Positions 17,182 through 25,805 of a DNA stretch of 64,000 bases are shown here, in pieces. The notes under the pieces were generated by a model. That model was not told the origin of the DNA. It did not search any database and was given only the letters and a program-made list of their open reading frames with translations. This DNA comes from Flavobacteriales bacterium. GTDB taxonomy: Bacteria > Bacteroidota > Bacteroidia > Flavobacteriales > Weeksellaceae. The stretch is taken from assembly GCA_020635515.1 (NCBI GenBank), contig JACJZS010000002.1:971001-1035000 (forward strand), given 5' to 3'. A program made the translations under genes and the position numbers. The first letter of the stretch is position 1. Each line of letters starts with the position of its first letter.

Positions 17182-19710
17182 TTATCCACATTTACTGTGT
17201 CCACAACTCTTACATTTTAGACAACCTTCTTCGTAAATAAGACCGTCTTTATCTCCACAGCTAGGACATTCTTTATCAACAGTTGTTCCATCAGGAATAA
17301 ATCGTTTTAAAGCTCTAGCAACACCATTTTTCCATGTATTGATGTTTTCATCGTACATATTGAGTCCGTTAATTAAATCTACCACATGATTTATAGGCAT
17401 TCCTTGTCTTAAAATTCCCGAAATTAATTTTGCATAATTCCAATATTCTTTATCAAATGAGCGAGAAAGACCTTCTATCGTAATTCTATATCCGTCTTTA
17501 TCTATGTATTGAAAGTCGTACTGTTTGGTGTTTTCGTCAATTCTGTTTTTGATAACCCAACCTTTTGTAACGTAATTAGGTAAATTAAAGGCATCTTCCA
17601 TTTTTCCTGTAAATACTTCGTAAGGTTTATCGTCAATTAAACCAACAACAGCTAACCACTTTTCTTTTTCATTAAAGAACTTAACTACCTCTGCTTCTAA
17701 CTTTGCAGGTCTTTTAAGAGTACTTAATTTAAAGCTTTGTGTTGAATCACTTTCTTTCTTTTCTTTTTTATCGTTATTGGAAACCAATACACCTGTTCTA
17801 CTTCCATCTCGATAAACTGTAATTCCTTTTAATCCTTGTTTCCAAGATTCTATATAGATTTCTCCTACTTTATCTACACTTACGTCATTTGGTAAGTTGA
17901 TGGTAGAACTAATACTATGCGTTGTGTATTTTTGAACAATACTTTGGATTTCTACACGTTTTCCCCAATCAATTTCAGGAGCTGTACTTCCTGCATAAGG
18001 ACTTTTATCCACATCGGTATTCCCTGTAATACTCATCCAATCCTTTAGTTTATGATGGTATACATCAAATTCTTCCCAAGAATCTCCTGAATCATCAACA
18101 AAAGAAACTTTTACATTAGGTTCGTTCGGATTTACTTTTCTTCTTCTTTTGTATCCAAGCATAAATACAGGTTCTATTCCTGAAGAAGTTTGTGCCAACA
18201 TACTCAAAGTTCCTGTAGGAGCAACAGTAGAAATAGAAATATTTCTTCTACCGAACTTCATCATTCTATCGTAGATTTCAGGGAAGTCTTTTTCCATCAT
18301 TTGTACAAACTCCGATGTTTTTTCTATTTCAGGATTAAAGTTGGTAAAACTTCCTCTTTCTATAGACATATCTATAGAGCTATCAAATTCAGCAGAGAAT
18401 TTAGTTCTCATAATGGAGTCAATAAGCTCGTGAGAATTATCATAAGCTAGATTCATACCTGCAATAGCATCTGCTAACGCAGTAAATCCAAGTCCCGTTC
18501 TTCTTCCTTCTCTTCCATATTTTTGAAGCAATTTCCACGTTTGGATTTCATTTGCTTTTATGTAATCAGGTTCTGGATCAGATTCTATTTTTGCTAATAT
18601 TTTATCTATAAATTCAAGTTCCAATTCTACCAAATCGTCCATTAAACGTTGAGCTTCGTACGTTACTTCATAGAATTTTTTATGATTGAATTTCGCTTTA
18701 TCTGTAAACGGATTTTCTACAAAAGAGAATAAATTAATCGCAATTAAACGACAAGAATCACCTCCTTGCATCGCAATTTCTGAACAAGGATTTGTAGAGT
18801 CATTTTTATAACCAGGATATACAGAAGATGTAGAGTACTTATGTTGTCTATCCCAAAATATCAATCCTGGCTCTGCAGTATTATGAGCACACTTTATAAT
18901 GGTATCCCAAAGTTCTTTTGCATTTACTGTTTTGGTATACTGAGCATCTTCTATAGGAGAGTCAATAGGAAATCTATGCGTATATTCTTCATTGTTTACG
19001 ACTGCTTGCATAAATTCATCAGATAAACGAACAGAAATATTGGCACCTGTAATTTTATTTAAATCTTGTTTTATAGTCACAAAATCCTCTACATCAGGGT
19101 GAGCAATATCAATAGTAAGCATAAGTGCTCCTCTTCTTCCATTCTGAGCAACCTCACGTGTAGTATTAGAGAAACGTTCCATGAAAGAAACGGCACCTGT
19201 AGTAGTTCCAGCAGAGTTGGAAACCGAAGTATTATTTGGTCTTAATCCTGAAATATCTACACCAACACCACATCTTCTTTTAAATAGTTGAGTTAATTGT
19301 TGGTCTGAATACATGATTCCTCCATAAGAATCTAATACAGGAGGAATCACTACACAATTGGAAAGTGAAGCAATAGTATACGGGTGTCCTAACGACGCCA
19401 TTACACTTCCTTGTGGAATTACGTATTTAAAGTCTTTAAATAATTTATAAATGGACTCTTCATCTAAAAACGCTCTTTTTTTTCCGTACTCAGAAAGATT
19501 AGGATTGTCTGTGGAATCAAAGTTTTTTTCTATTCTCGCAAACTCTTTTGCCATTCTTCTATGCATATCATCAGGAGTGTGCTCTTCGTATTCTCCATTA
19601 GGATTTTTTACTGCATATTTTTTCTTCCAAGTGGTAGCTGCTAATTCATCTCCATTAAAATAAGCTAATGCGTCTTTTTTCACTGTTTTTTCTTTTAAAT
19701 CTGAATCCAT
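17182..19710 (-). CDS. nrdJ: Adenosylcobalamin-dependent (class II) ribonucleoside-diphosphate reductase
   Basis: I start at the ATG at 19710 (842 residues). A longer frame reaches a TTG at 19744-19746, but that lies inside a TAnnTTTG promoter motif. The protein carries the RNR barrel motifs NCVVIPPVLDSYGG, FKRRCGVGVDISGLRP, RRGALMLTIDIAHPD and NPCSEIAMQGGDSC with the catalytic Cys, and APTGTLSMLAQTSSGIEP. The C-terminus has a Cys-rich redox/zinc-ribbon tail (CPSCGDKDG, CLKCKSCGHSKCG). This is the NrdJ type with vitamin B12, which makes deoxynucleotides without oxygen or a separate NrdB subunit. No cobalamin riboswitch is visible in the short upstream gap. Confidence 0.95.
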   Translation of the reverse strand: MDSDLKEKTVKKDALAYFNGDELAATTWKKKYAVKNPNGEYEEHTPDDMHRRMAKEFARIEKNFDSTDNPNLSEYGKKRAFLDEESIYKLFKDFKYVIPQGSVMASLGHPYTIASLSNCVVIPPVLDSYGGIMYSDQQLTQLFKRRCGVGVDISGLRPNNTSVSNSAGTTTGAVSFMERFSNTTREVAQNGRRGALMLTIDIAHPDVEDFVTIKQDLNKITGANISVRLSDEFMQAVVNNEEYTHRFPIDSPIEDAQYTKTVNAKELWDTIIKCAHNTAEPGLIFWDRQHKYSTSSVYPGYKNDSTNPCSEIAMQGGDSCRLIAINLFSFVENPFTDKAKFNHKKFYEVTYEAQRLMDDLVELELEFIDKILAKIESDPEPDYIKANEIQTWKLLQKYGREGRRTGLGFTALADAIAGMNLAYDNSHELIDSIMRTKFSAEFDSSIDMSIERGSFTNFNPEIEKTSEFVQMMEKDFPEIYDRMMKFGRRNISISTVAPTGTLSMLAQTSSGIEPVFMLGYKRRRKVNPNEPNVKVSFVDDSGDSWEEFDVYHHKLKDWMSITGNTDVDKSPYAGSTAPEIDWGKRVEIQSIVQKYTTHSISSTINLPNDVSVDKVGEIYIESWKQGLKGITVYRDGSRTGVLVSNNDKKEKKESDSTQSFKLSTLKRPAKLEAEVVKFFNEKEKWLAVVGLIDDKPYEVFTGKMEDAFNLPNYVTKGWVIKNRIDENTKQYDFQYIDKDGYRITIEGLSRSFDKEYWNYAKLISGILRQGMPINHVVDLINGLNMYDENINTWKNGVARALKRFIPDGTTVDKECPSCGDKDGLIYEEGCLKCKSCGHSKCG

Positions 19711-19743
19711 ATTTTGAGAGGTGATTTCTTTTGATGTTGAAAA

Positions 19744-19751
19744 CAAATTTA
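19744..19751 (-). promoter_or_regulatory. Candidate -7 promoter element of nrdJ
   Basis: Reads TAAATTTG on the - strand, an exact TAnnTTTG match, 33 bases before the ATG at 19710. Its position rules out the alternative TTG start that lies within it. Confidence 0.5.
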
Positions 19752-19859
19752 ATAAAAAGAGATTCTAGAACGATTAGCTTCGTTAATTAGTTTTACACAC
19801 CAAATGTTGAAAAGTACTACTAGTTCTTTTTTTTAGCGGAAAGTTTAGGTATGTATTTT

Positions 19860-20579
19860 TTATTGCCCAAGTAAATACTTTTTCCAGTCGTTTTCTAATT
19901 CTAGAATAGTTTTATGATATATTCCTAATGTTGTTTTGGTTTTCCAAAATTGAATGAATGATTCTAGACCATAGTTTTCTATAAGGTATTTACAAAAACT
20001 ACCACTCTGAATATACATATCTGATTGTTTATTTTTTCTAAAGTTTCTATTTTTCATTAAATCAGAAAAAGGAACCAATTGGTTCTTTTTGAGTAATTTT
20101 TTAGAAACAACATCTATATCTTTTCCGTACCATGTACCGTCTGAATAAACTGCACTTCCTTCTTGAATCCAAAGTTTGGTATTTCCCCAGTTTTGTAAAG
20201 ATAAAAGATGAAAAGGTTCGTGAGATTGAGTTGTGTAATACATATTTTGAATAATAAGATTACTTTTTATGTATGATATTCCTGCTATATTTTCGTTGGT
20301 AAGCTGTTTTATTTCTTCATTTGAGTCAACAATATAGAATCGAATCGGAATACGATATTCCTCAATTTTTGATTTTTGTTGAGCATGCTCTAATGAACAT
20401 TCTAAATTATCTACAACTTGCTCTATGTTTTTCTCTACTAGAGAATTAGCTTTGTAATAGACGATAAAATTACTAACTTCCGTACTATTCCACTGGTAAT
20501 TTTTCTGCAATCTAGTATTTATAGAGCATGATGATAAAAGTACAACTGTTGTTAGAGCATAAATGCTATAATTTTTCAT
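19860..20579 (-). CDS. Lipoprotein with gluzincin-type HExxH metallopeptidase motif
   Basis: The 239-residue protein begins with a lipoprotein signal peptide (TTVVLLSSCSIN, lipobox Cys near residue 18). The motif HEPFHLLSLQNW is a zinc HExxH site, followed 16 residues after the second His by Glu in LWIQEGSAVY, as in peptidase MA-like gluzincins, where this Glu is the third metal ligand. That suggests an envelope-anchored metallopeptidase of unknown substrate. The ATG follows the prfC stop codon with no gap, so the two are cotranscribed. I do not know a close characterised relative. Confidence 0.7.
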   Translation of the reverse strand: MKNYSIYALTTVVLLSSCSINTRLQKNYQWNSTEVSNFIVYYKANSLVEKNIEQVVDNLECSLEHAQQKSKIEEYRIPIRFYIVDSNEEIKQLTNENIAGISYIKSNLIIQNMYYTTQSHEPFHLLSLQNWGNTKLWIQEGSAVYSDGTWYGKDIDVVSKKLLKKNQLVPFSDLMKNRNFRKNKQSDMYIQSGSFCKYLIENYGLESFIQFWKTKTTLGIYHKTILELENDWKKYLLGQ

Positions 20580-22172
20580 TTAGAATTCACTTACAAAATG
20601 AAGTTTTACAGATGGATATTTTTCTTGTGACATGGTAATAGAAAACTGAGAATCAGCAAGAAAAACCAGTTGATTATATTTGTCTCGTGCCAAATAACGT
20701 TGTTTTACACGTACAAACTCTTTGTATTCATCACTTGAAATATCATCACATTCTACCCAACATGCTTTGTGTACCGAAAAAGGTTCGTAACTGCACTTTG
20801 CTCCATATTCGTGTTCTAAACGGTATTGGATTACGTCGTATTGTAATGCACCAACGGTTCCTATTACTTTTCTACCATTAAATTCCAAGGTAAATAGCTG
20901 AGCAACACCTTCATCCATAAGTTGTTCTATCCCTTTGGCAAGTTGTTTGGCTTTCATAGGATCTTCGTTGTTGATGTACCTAAAATGCTCTGGAGAAAAG
21001 GACGGAATTCCTTTGAAGTTTAATTGTTCTCCTTCGGTAAGTGTATCTCCTATTCTAAAATTCCCTGTATCGTGCAATCCGACAATATCTCCTGGAAATG
21101 ATTCTTCTACAATTTCTTTTTTATCTGCAAAAAAGGCATTAGGAGAAGAAAACTTCATTTTTTTTCCAATTCTTACGTGTAAATAATTGGTATTTCGTTT
21201 AAAAACTCCTGAAACAATTTTAACAAACGCAATTCTATCTCTGTGTTTAGGATCCATATTAGCATGAATTTTAAACACAAAACCTGAAAATGAATCATCT
21301 TCTGGCTTTACTTCTCTTATATCAGCTATTTTTGACTGTGGTTTAGGTGCTATTTCTATAAAAGCGTCTAATAATTCTTGAACTCCAAAATTATTTAATG
21401 CCGAACCAAAAAATACAGGTTGTAATGTTCCGTTTAGGTATTCTTCTTCATTAAAATTAGGATAAACTTCACGAATTATCTCCATTTCTTCTCTTAAATT
21501 CTCTGCATGCGTTTCTCCTACTAGAGCATTAATTTTAGTATCGTTGATGTCGTCAATCTGTTCGGTTTTTCCTATTTTTTGTTTGTTTTCTTCGGTAAAA
21601 AGCAGAAGATTATTTTTCCAAATATTGTAAACTCCTTTGAATTCACTTCCCATACCAATAGGAAAAGAAAGAGGTGTTACTTTTAAGTTTAATTTTTGTT
21701 CTACCTCATCTAAAAGTTCAAAAGCATCTTTTCCTTCTCTGTCAAGTTTATTGATGAAAACAATCATAGGAATATTTCTCATTCGACAAACCTCAACAAG
21801 CTTTTCGGTCTGTTCCTCTACTCCTTTTGCTACATCTATTACCACAATTACAGAATCTACGGCAGTAAGTGTACGGAAAGTATCCTCCGCAAAATCCTTG
21901 TGACCTGGAGTATCCAATATATTGATTTTCTTTCCTTTGTATTCAAATGCAAGCACTGAAGTAGATACCGAAATTCCTCTTTGTCTTTCAATTTCCATAA
22001 AGTCGGAAGTAGCACTTTTTTTAACTTTATTGGACTTTACGGCTCCTGCCTCTTGAATAGCACCACCGAATAAAAGTAATTTTTCTGTAAGTGTTGTTTT
22101 TCCTGCATCAGGATGTGAAATAATTCCGAATGTTTTTCTTTTTTGTATTTCTTTTAGGATTTTTGGTGTCAT
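20580..22172 (-). CDS. prfC: Peptide chain release factor 3
   Basis: The 530-residue translational GTPase has the P-loop SHPDAGKTTLTEKLL, switch II DTPGHKDFAEDT, NKLD and the RF3-specific domains II and III (RIGDTLTEGEQLNFKGIPSFSPE, GALQYDVIQYRLEHEYGA). RF3 recycles RF1 and RF2 from terminating ribosomes. The length and the RF3 signature distinguish it from EF-G and LepA. It lies directly before a lipoprotein gene and 75 bases after prfB, the factor it helps to release. Confidence 0.96.
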   Translation of the reverse strand: MTPKILKEIQKRKTFGIISHPDAGKTTLTEKLLLFGGAIQEAGAVKSNKVKKSATSDFMEIERQRGISVSTSVLAFEYKGKKINILDTPGHKDFAEDTFRTLTAVDSVIVVIDVAKGVEEQTEKLVEVCRMRNIPMIVFINKLDREGKDAFELLDEVEQKLNLKVTPLSFPIGMGSEFKGVYNIWKNNLLLFTEENKQKIGKTEQIDDINDTKINALVGETHAENLREEMEIIREVYPNFNEEEYLNGTLQPVFFGSALNNFGVQELLDAFIEIAPKPQSKIADIREVKPEDDSFSGFVFKIHANMDPKHRDRIAFVKIVSGVFKRNTNYLHVRIGKKMKFSSPNAFFADKKEIVEESFPGDIVGLHDTGNFRIGDTLTEGEQLNFKGIPSFSPEHFRYINNEDPMKAKQLAKGIEQLMDEGVAQLFTLEFNGRKVIGTVGALQYDVIQYRLEHEYGAKCSYEPFSVHKACWVECDDISSDEYKEFVRVKQRYLARDKYNQLVFLADSQFSITMSQEKYPSVKLHFVSEF

Positions 22173-22247
22173 TTTTTATTGTTGTAGTGTTGTGTTGTTG
22201 TAAAATGTATTAAAGTATTTCTTATACCTCAAAGCCAGTATCTTAAT

Positions 22248-23342
22248 TTATTCTTTTTGTCCCATTAACATTAAGAACGATTTTAAAAATTCATCTATTT
22301 GTCCGTTCATAACAGCATCTACATCGGAAGTTTCGTAGCTGGTTCGTACATCTTTTACCAATTTATACGGATGCATTACGTAGTTCCTAATTTGACTTCC
22401 CCACTCAATTTTCATTTTCCCTTCTTCTATTTCTTTGCGAGCTGCTTGTTTTTTCTCCAATTCAATTTTGTATAACTCTGATTTAAGGAGCATTAAAGCT
22501 TTTTCTCTGTTTTCTAGTTGCGATCGAGATTCTTGACAGACAATCACAATTCCTGTAGGTTTGTGTGTCATCTGAACTTTAGTTTCAACTTTATTTACAT
22601 TTTGTCCTCCTGCTCCACTAGAACGTGCGGTTTGAACTTCTAAATCCGAAGGGTTTATATTAATATCTATGGAATCATCTACCAGCGGATACACATAAAC
22701 CGAAACAAAAGAGGTATGACGTTTTGCATTGCTATCAAAAGGAGAAATTCTTACTAAACGATGAACACCATTTTCTCCTTTTAAATATCCGAATGCAAAT
22801 TCTCCGTCTATTTCTAAGGTAACTGTTTTAACTCCTGCCACATCTCCCGCTTGAAAGTTGAGTTCTTTTACTTTGAAATCTTGTTTTTCTGCCCACATCA
22901 TATACATTCTCATTAGCATACTTGCCCAGTCGCAACTTTCTGTTCCTCCTGCACCTGCTGTGATTTGAAGAACAGCACTCATGGAATCTCCTTCTTCTGA
23001 GAGCATATTCTTGAACTCTATTTCTTCTAAGATTTTTACTGTTTTCTCGTATTGTTCGGTAATTTCTTCTTCAGAGATTTCTTCTTCTTTATAAAAATCG
23101 AACATTACAGCAAGTTCGTCGGTTTCTTTTTTGATTTCATGGTATAGAGAAACCCACTTTTTTTTGGATTGTAATTGTTTCATAAAAACTTCTGCTTCCT
23201 TTGGATTGTTCCAAAAGTCAGGAGAAGCAGATTGCTCTTCATCGTTCTGAATCTCTATACTTTTTTTATCTATTTCTAGGTATTCGTATAGAGCTTCGGT
23301 TCTTTGTTCTATGTCTTTTATGGTTTCTACAGTAATTATCAT
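22248..23342 (-). CDS. prfB: Peptide chain release factor 2, with no programmed frameshift
   Basis: The 364-residue protein has the RF2 stop-codon recognition tripeptide in RISPFDSNAKRH (SPF) and the catalytic GGQ in SSGAGGQNVNKVET, so it is RF2 rather than RF1. In many bacteria prfB contains an in-frame UGA bypassed by a +1 frameshift near codon 26. Here the corresponding region (ALYEYLEIDKKS) is continuous in one frame from an ATG at 23342. A TACTTTTGC promoter motif precedes it. Release factor activity terminates at UAA and UGA. Confidence 0.95.
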   Translation of the reverse strand: MIITVETIKDIEQRTEALYEYLEIDKKSIEIQNDEEQSASPDFWNNPKEAEVFMKQLQSKKKWVSLYHEIKKETDELAVMFDFYKEEEISEEEITEQYEKTVKILEEIEFKNMLSEEGDSMSAVLQITAGAGGTESCDWASMLMRMYMMWAEKQDFKVKELNFQAGDVAGVKTVTLEIDGEFAFGYLKGENGVHRLVRISPFDSNAKRHTSFVSVYVYPLVDDSIDININPSDLEVQTARSSGAGGQNVNKVETKVQMTHKPTGIVIVCQESRSQLENREKALMLLKSELYKIELEKKQAARKEIEEGKMKIEWGSQIRNYVMHPYKLVKDVRTSYETSDVDAVMNGQIDEFLKSFLMLMGQKE

Positions 23343-23361
23343 CTAGGATATATTATAACTG

Positions 23362-23369
23362 CAAAAGTA
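23362..23369 (-). promoter_or_regulatory. Candidate -7 promoter element of prfB
   Basis: On the - strand TACTTTTG followed by C, matching TAnnTTTGC, 19 bases before the prfB ATG. Confidence 0.5.
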
Positions 23370-23388
23370 TGATTTTTATATGGATATT

Positions 23389-23853
23389 TTATGAATCTGT
23401 ATTTTGTAGTCTTACAAAATTAAGAATTCTCTCTTTGTCGAATTTATTGGAACATTTTCCGCATGAGGTTATCCTTTTAGGCATTCTGTATTTTCTGTGA
23501 ATAAAACCGCATTTAGGACATTCAGCAACTATATTTCCCTCTACGGAATTGATGTCTTTTGGAACGTAACAGCTTGTGTATTCGCAATTAATTTCACGAG
23601 CTTTTTGTTTCCAAATGCTGTTGTGTCTGTGTTTTGCTCCTACCAATGCATGAGCTATTTCATGAAGAATTACGTTCTTTACAACACTGACTTCGTTTAT
23701 TGAAGTTAGATGTTTAGATAAACTTATGGTTTTTGTAGACTCGTTGCAACAACCAAACCTCCGTTTAGCATAGTCAAATTTGAAATGCCAGTGGTTTAAT
23801 CCGTGTTGTTTCATTAATTCTAAAGCTAATTCTTTGGCTTGTTCTAAGAGCAT
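23389..23853 (-). CDS. SprT-like zinc metallopeptidase domain protein
   Basis: I start at ATG 23853 (154 residues). The frame is open for 57 more codons upstream, but those residues come from a repeat-rich intergenic sequence and carry no domain. The protein has the SprT HExxH motif in VILHEIAHALVG, a following histidine (KHRHNSIW) and a C-terminal zinc ribbon with two Cys pairs (CPKCGF, CGKCSN). SprT/Spartan domains are metallopeptidases; the bacterial members are poorly studied. prfB starts 46 bases downstream behind its own promoter motif. Confidence 0.88.
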   Translation of the reverse strand: MLLEQAKELALELMKQHGLNHWHFKFDYAKRRFGCCNESTKTISLSKHLTSINEVSVVKNVILHEIAHALVGAKHRHNSIWKQKAREINCEYTSCYVPKDINSVEGNIVAECPKCGFIHRKYRMPKRITSCGKCSNKFDKERILNFVRLQNTDS

Positions 23854-23874
23854 AGATGTGAGTTGTAATGGCTT

Positions 23875-23906
23875 GAAAATTATTACCGCAAGGTAATGAA
23901 TTTTTC
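23875..23906. repeat. Imperfect hairpin upstream of the SprT-like gene
   Basis: ATTACC at 23882-23887 pairs with GGTAAT at 23892-23897 across a GCAA loop, and the flanks gaaaat and gaattttt extend the stem to about 14 bases with one bulge. It overlaps one copy of the 25-bp direct repeat bounding the accessory island. It could end transcripts coming from the island or simply be part of the repeat. Confidence 0.45.
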
Positions 23907-23917
23907 GAAGGTATGGA
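23893..23917 (+). repeat. 25-bp direct repeat, left copy bounding the accessory island
   Basis: This 25-base segment matches 26948-26972 at 23 of 25 positions and in the same orientation; the shared core is GAAGGTATGGA after a GTAATGA/T-run start. The two copies bracket three orphan genes and their repeats (about 3.05 kb). Confidence 0.65.
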
Positions 23918-23950
23918 GTCCGAAGCGTAGCGGAGTATTCTACTACATCG

Positions 23951-24003
23951 GTCTCGGCTATGCGTAGTTGGGGATTTCGAAGCGCCAAACTTTCGGATAA
24001 ACA
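23951..24003. repeat. Cassette-associated repeat, copy A (degenerate)
   Basis: Aligns with copy B at 24926-24980: both share GGCTAT, GTAGT, GGG, then CGAAGC, AAACTTTCG and TAAA with the same order and near-identical spacing. It lies just past the stop of the gene at 24030-24887. The outer arms seen in copies B and C are not clear here. Confidence 0.5.
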
Positions 24004-24029
24004 CATAGATTGATACGAGTTCAAACCCT

Positions 24030-24887
24030 TTATTTATTCTTTTTCTTCTTTCTCTTTTCTTGGTCTTTATTAATCTTGTCAATTGTTTTCATTGGAATAA
24101 CAGTCAATTCATCAGTTTCACAATTCCAAGTATTCAAATACTTTTCGGAAACAACATTATAGGTTTTCCACTTAGCAAACTTCTCATAGAGCATCAAAGT
24201 ACAAATATCTGTTGCTGTAATAAAATCGCCTGTTTCTGGTAAATGACTATGCATTGCACCCACAACTTCTTTTTCGTTCTCTGTATTTCCGTATTCAATT
24301 GGAATTATGTTTTTATGAAGTTGCTTTTTTGTCAAAATTTTGTTGTTTTTGTCAAATGTCAATAAGTAGTCATTTCCAAAAATCACAACACCGCTTTGTT
24401 GTGGGCCTGTCAAAATGTAAACTTTCTTTTCTTGTCCGTTAATTAACGGAATTATGTTTGGATTGGTGTATTGGTAAAACTTGAAAAGTCCGTCTGAATT
24501 TGTGTTTAATTCTTCCAATGCAATTGTTCTTATTTGAAATAAGTCTTTTTCACTTTGAGTAAAATCTCTTTCTGTCAAGTCAATATTTGCAGTCTTCACG
24601 TTATAAGTACTATCAAAAGAAATCGTCCCGATAACTTTTGGATTTTCAGCTTTAGAAAAGAAAATACACTTTGTAGCGTCGTTATCTGTGTAAGAAAAAT
24701 AACCACCAATGTTTTCTCTGTTTTTGTAGTTTTCTAAAAACAAATCTGTCCCATACCAAGATGCAATTTCTGATTTGTAGAGTAATTTTCCTTCGGCAAC
24801 AATTGGTTGTGCTTCTTCGGTTGGTTTTTTTTGTCCAAATACACTTAAAGTTATAAGTGTCAAAATTATTGTCAATGTTTTGTTCAT
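24030..24887 (-). CDS. Secreted orphan protein with a JAMM-like HxH...TxxD motif
   Basis: The 285-residue protein has a signal peptide (MNKTLTIILTLITLSVFGQ) and no membrane segment, so it is exported. Residues around 225-245 contain GAMHSHLPETGDFITATD, close to the JAB/JAMM metalloprotease pattern of HxH followed by S/TxxD, with acidic residues just before it (NEKEVV). One residue more than the canonical spacing separates the His pair from TxxD, so the assignment is tentative. The C-terminus is a Lys-rich tail. It is the first of three genes in the island and stands alone between repeats A and B. Substrate and role unknown. Confidence 0.65.
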   Translation of the reverse strand: MNKTLTIILTLITLSVFGQKKPTEEAQPIVAEGKLLYKSEIASWYGTDLFLENYKNRENIGGYFSYTDNDATKCIFFSKAENPKVIGTISFDSTYNVKTANIDLTERDFTQSEKDLFQIRTIALEELNTNSDGLFKFYQYTNPNIIPLINGQEKKVYILTGPQQSGVVIFGNDYLLTFDKNNKILTKKQLHKNIIPIEYGNTENEKEVVGAMHSHLPETGDFITATDICTLMLYEKFAKWKTYNVVSEKYLNTWNCETDELTVIPMKTIDKINKDQEKRKKKKNK

Positions 24888-24912
24888 TTTGGTGTGCCTG
24901 TTTTTTATGGTT

Positions 24913-25051
24913 ACTGCTAACGTTGTTGGCTATTTGTAGTGCGGGTTTACGAAGCTGAAACTTTCGACTAAAATACAAAATTTCGTAAAAAGCACGACCT
25001 TTGATTTCAAGACTTTAGCCCGCATTACGCTTATACATTGTTAGTAGCAGT
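24913..25051. repeat. Cassette-associated hairpin repeat, copy B
   Basis: The ends are a 7-bp inverted repeat, ACTGCTA at 24913-24919 and TAGCAGT at 25045-25051, with inner arms GCGGG (24941-24945) and CCCGC (25019-25023). The element is more GC-rich than its surroundings. CTAACG at 24917 is 24 bases from GCGGG, the same spacing as in copy C. The last codons and stop of the next gene (25031-25033) lie inside it. Confidence 0.6.
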
Positions 25052-25786
25052 TTTTTCATGAAACTCCCAAATATATTGCATATTTGGACGAAAATATCCT
25101 TCTGATTCTTTTTGTTTTAACTCTTTATTTTGAATATTTTTCAGATCAAAAGGTTTTAAATTTTCTTCATCTAAAATTTTAAGTCCACGAGAAATTTCAT
25201 TTTCAATTTTTTCACTTTTAGTCCAAGGATAATAATTGAAACATATTTTTAAACTATCATAAGTGAAAAAAGTTCTTTTGGTTTTTGACTTTAAGATTGA
25301 TTTATCATATTTTTTATTTAATAGCTTTAGTTTTTTAAGATTGATTTTTTCAAAATCATTATCGATAATTTCAGGTTCGTAAAAAATATTTATTTCAATA
25401 TCTCCAAAACTCAATGGTCCTTCTGCAAATTTATTCCAGTTATAAAAAACTCGAATTGTTCTTCCATATTTTTGATTAAATAAACCTTTATACTTATTAA
25501 TTTCTTCAATTTGAAATCCTTTTTTTAATAAATTTTGAAATATTTTTTTTTCAAATATTTTATAATGAGCCTTTTTTCCAAAATAGTCATTTAATTCAAC
25601 AAAAATCGCAATGATAAACCCAAAAATAAAAGTTATAATAGATGTTAACAGTAAATCCTTAGTTGAAAAATACAAAAGTGGAAAAATTAAAAAAAATGGG
25701 ATTAAAAAATAAATTAGATATTTATTCATATCAATATAATAACTGCCATTTTCTAGTTTTTTAAATGTTAAAAATTTGTTTTCCAT
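25031..25786 (-). CDS. Orphan membrane protein (cassette gene 2)
   Basis: The 251-residue protein has two hydrophobic segments near residues 22-42 and 46-66 (YLIYFLIPFFLIFPLLYF and LTSIITFIFGFIIAIFVEL), then a mostly charged cytoplasmic or soluble domain of about 180 residues. I recognise no family. Its final residues EKTATNNV are encoded by repeat B, so the stop codon is part of the repeat. No operon partner is visible; upstream lies repeat C, downstream repeat B. Confidence 0.65.
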   Translation of the reverse strand: MENKFLTFKKLENGSYYIDMNKYLIYFLIPFFLIFPLLYFSTKDLLLTSIITFIFGFIIAIFVELNDYFGKKAHYKIFEKKIFQNLLKKGFQIEEINKYKGLFNQKYGRTIRVFYNWNKFAEGPLSFGDIEINIFYEPEIIDNDFEKINLKKLKLLNKKYDKSILKSKTKRTFFTYDSLKICFNYYPWTKSEKIENEISRGLKILDEENLKPFDLKNIQNKELKQKESEGYFRPNMQYIWEFHEKTATNNV

Positions 25787-25805
25787 TAGTTCTATTAAAT
25801 TGCCG

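Noticed and set aside
19711..19746. TTG start extending nrdJ by 12 codons
   Set aside because: The TTG lies within a TAnnTTTG promoter motif, so it would precede the transcription start.
19711..19860. Possible cobalamin riboswitch before nrdJ
   Set aside because: The gap is only 149 bases and shows no B12-box (GCCACTG-like) sequence or long paired leader.
23854..24024. N-terminal extension of the SprT-like ORF by 57 codons
   Set aside because: The extra residues are encoded by repeat copy A and the 25-bp direct repeat and match no domain; the ATG at 23853 gives a normal SprT-like protein.
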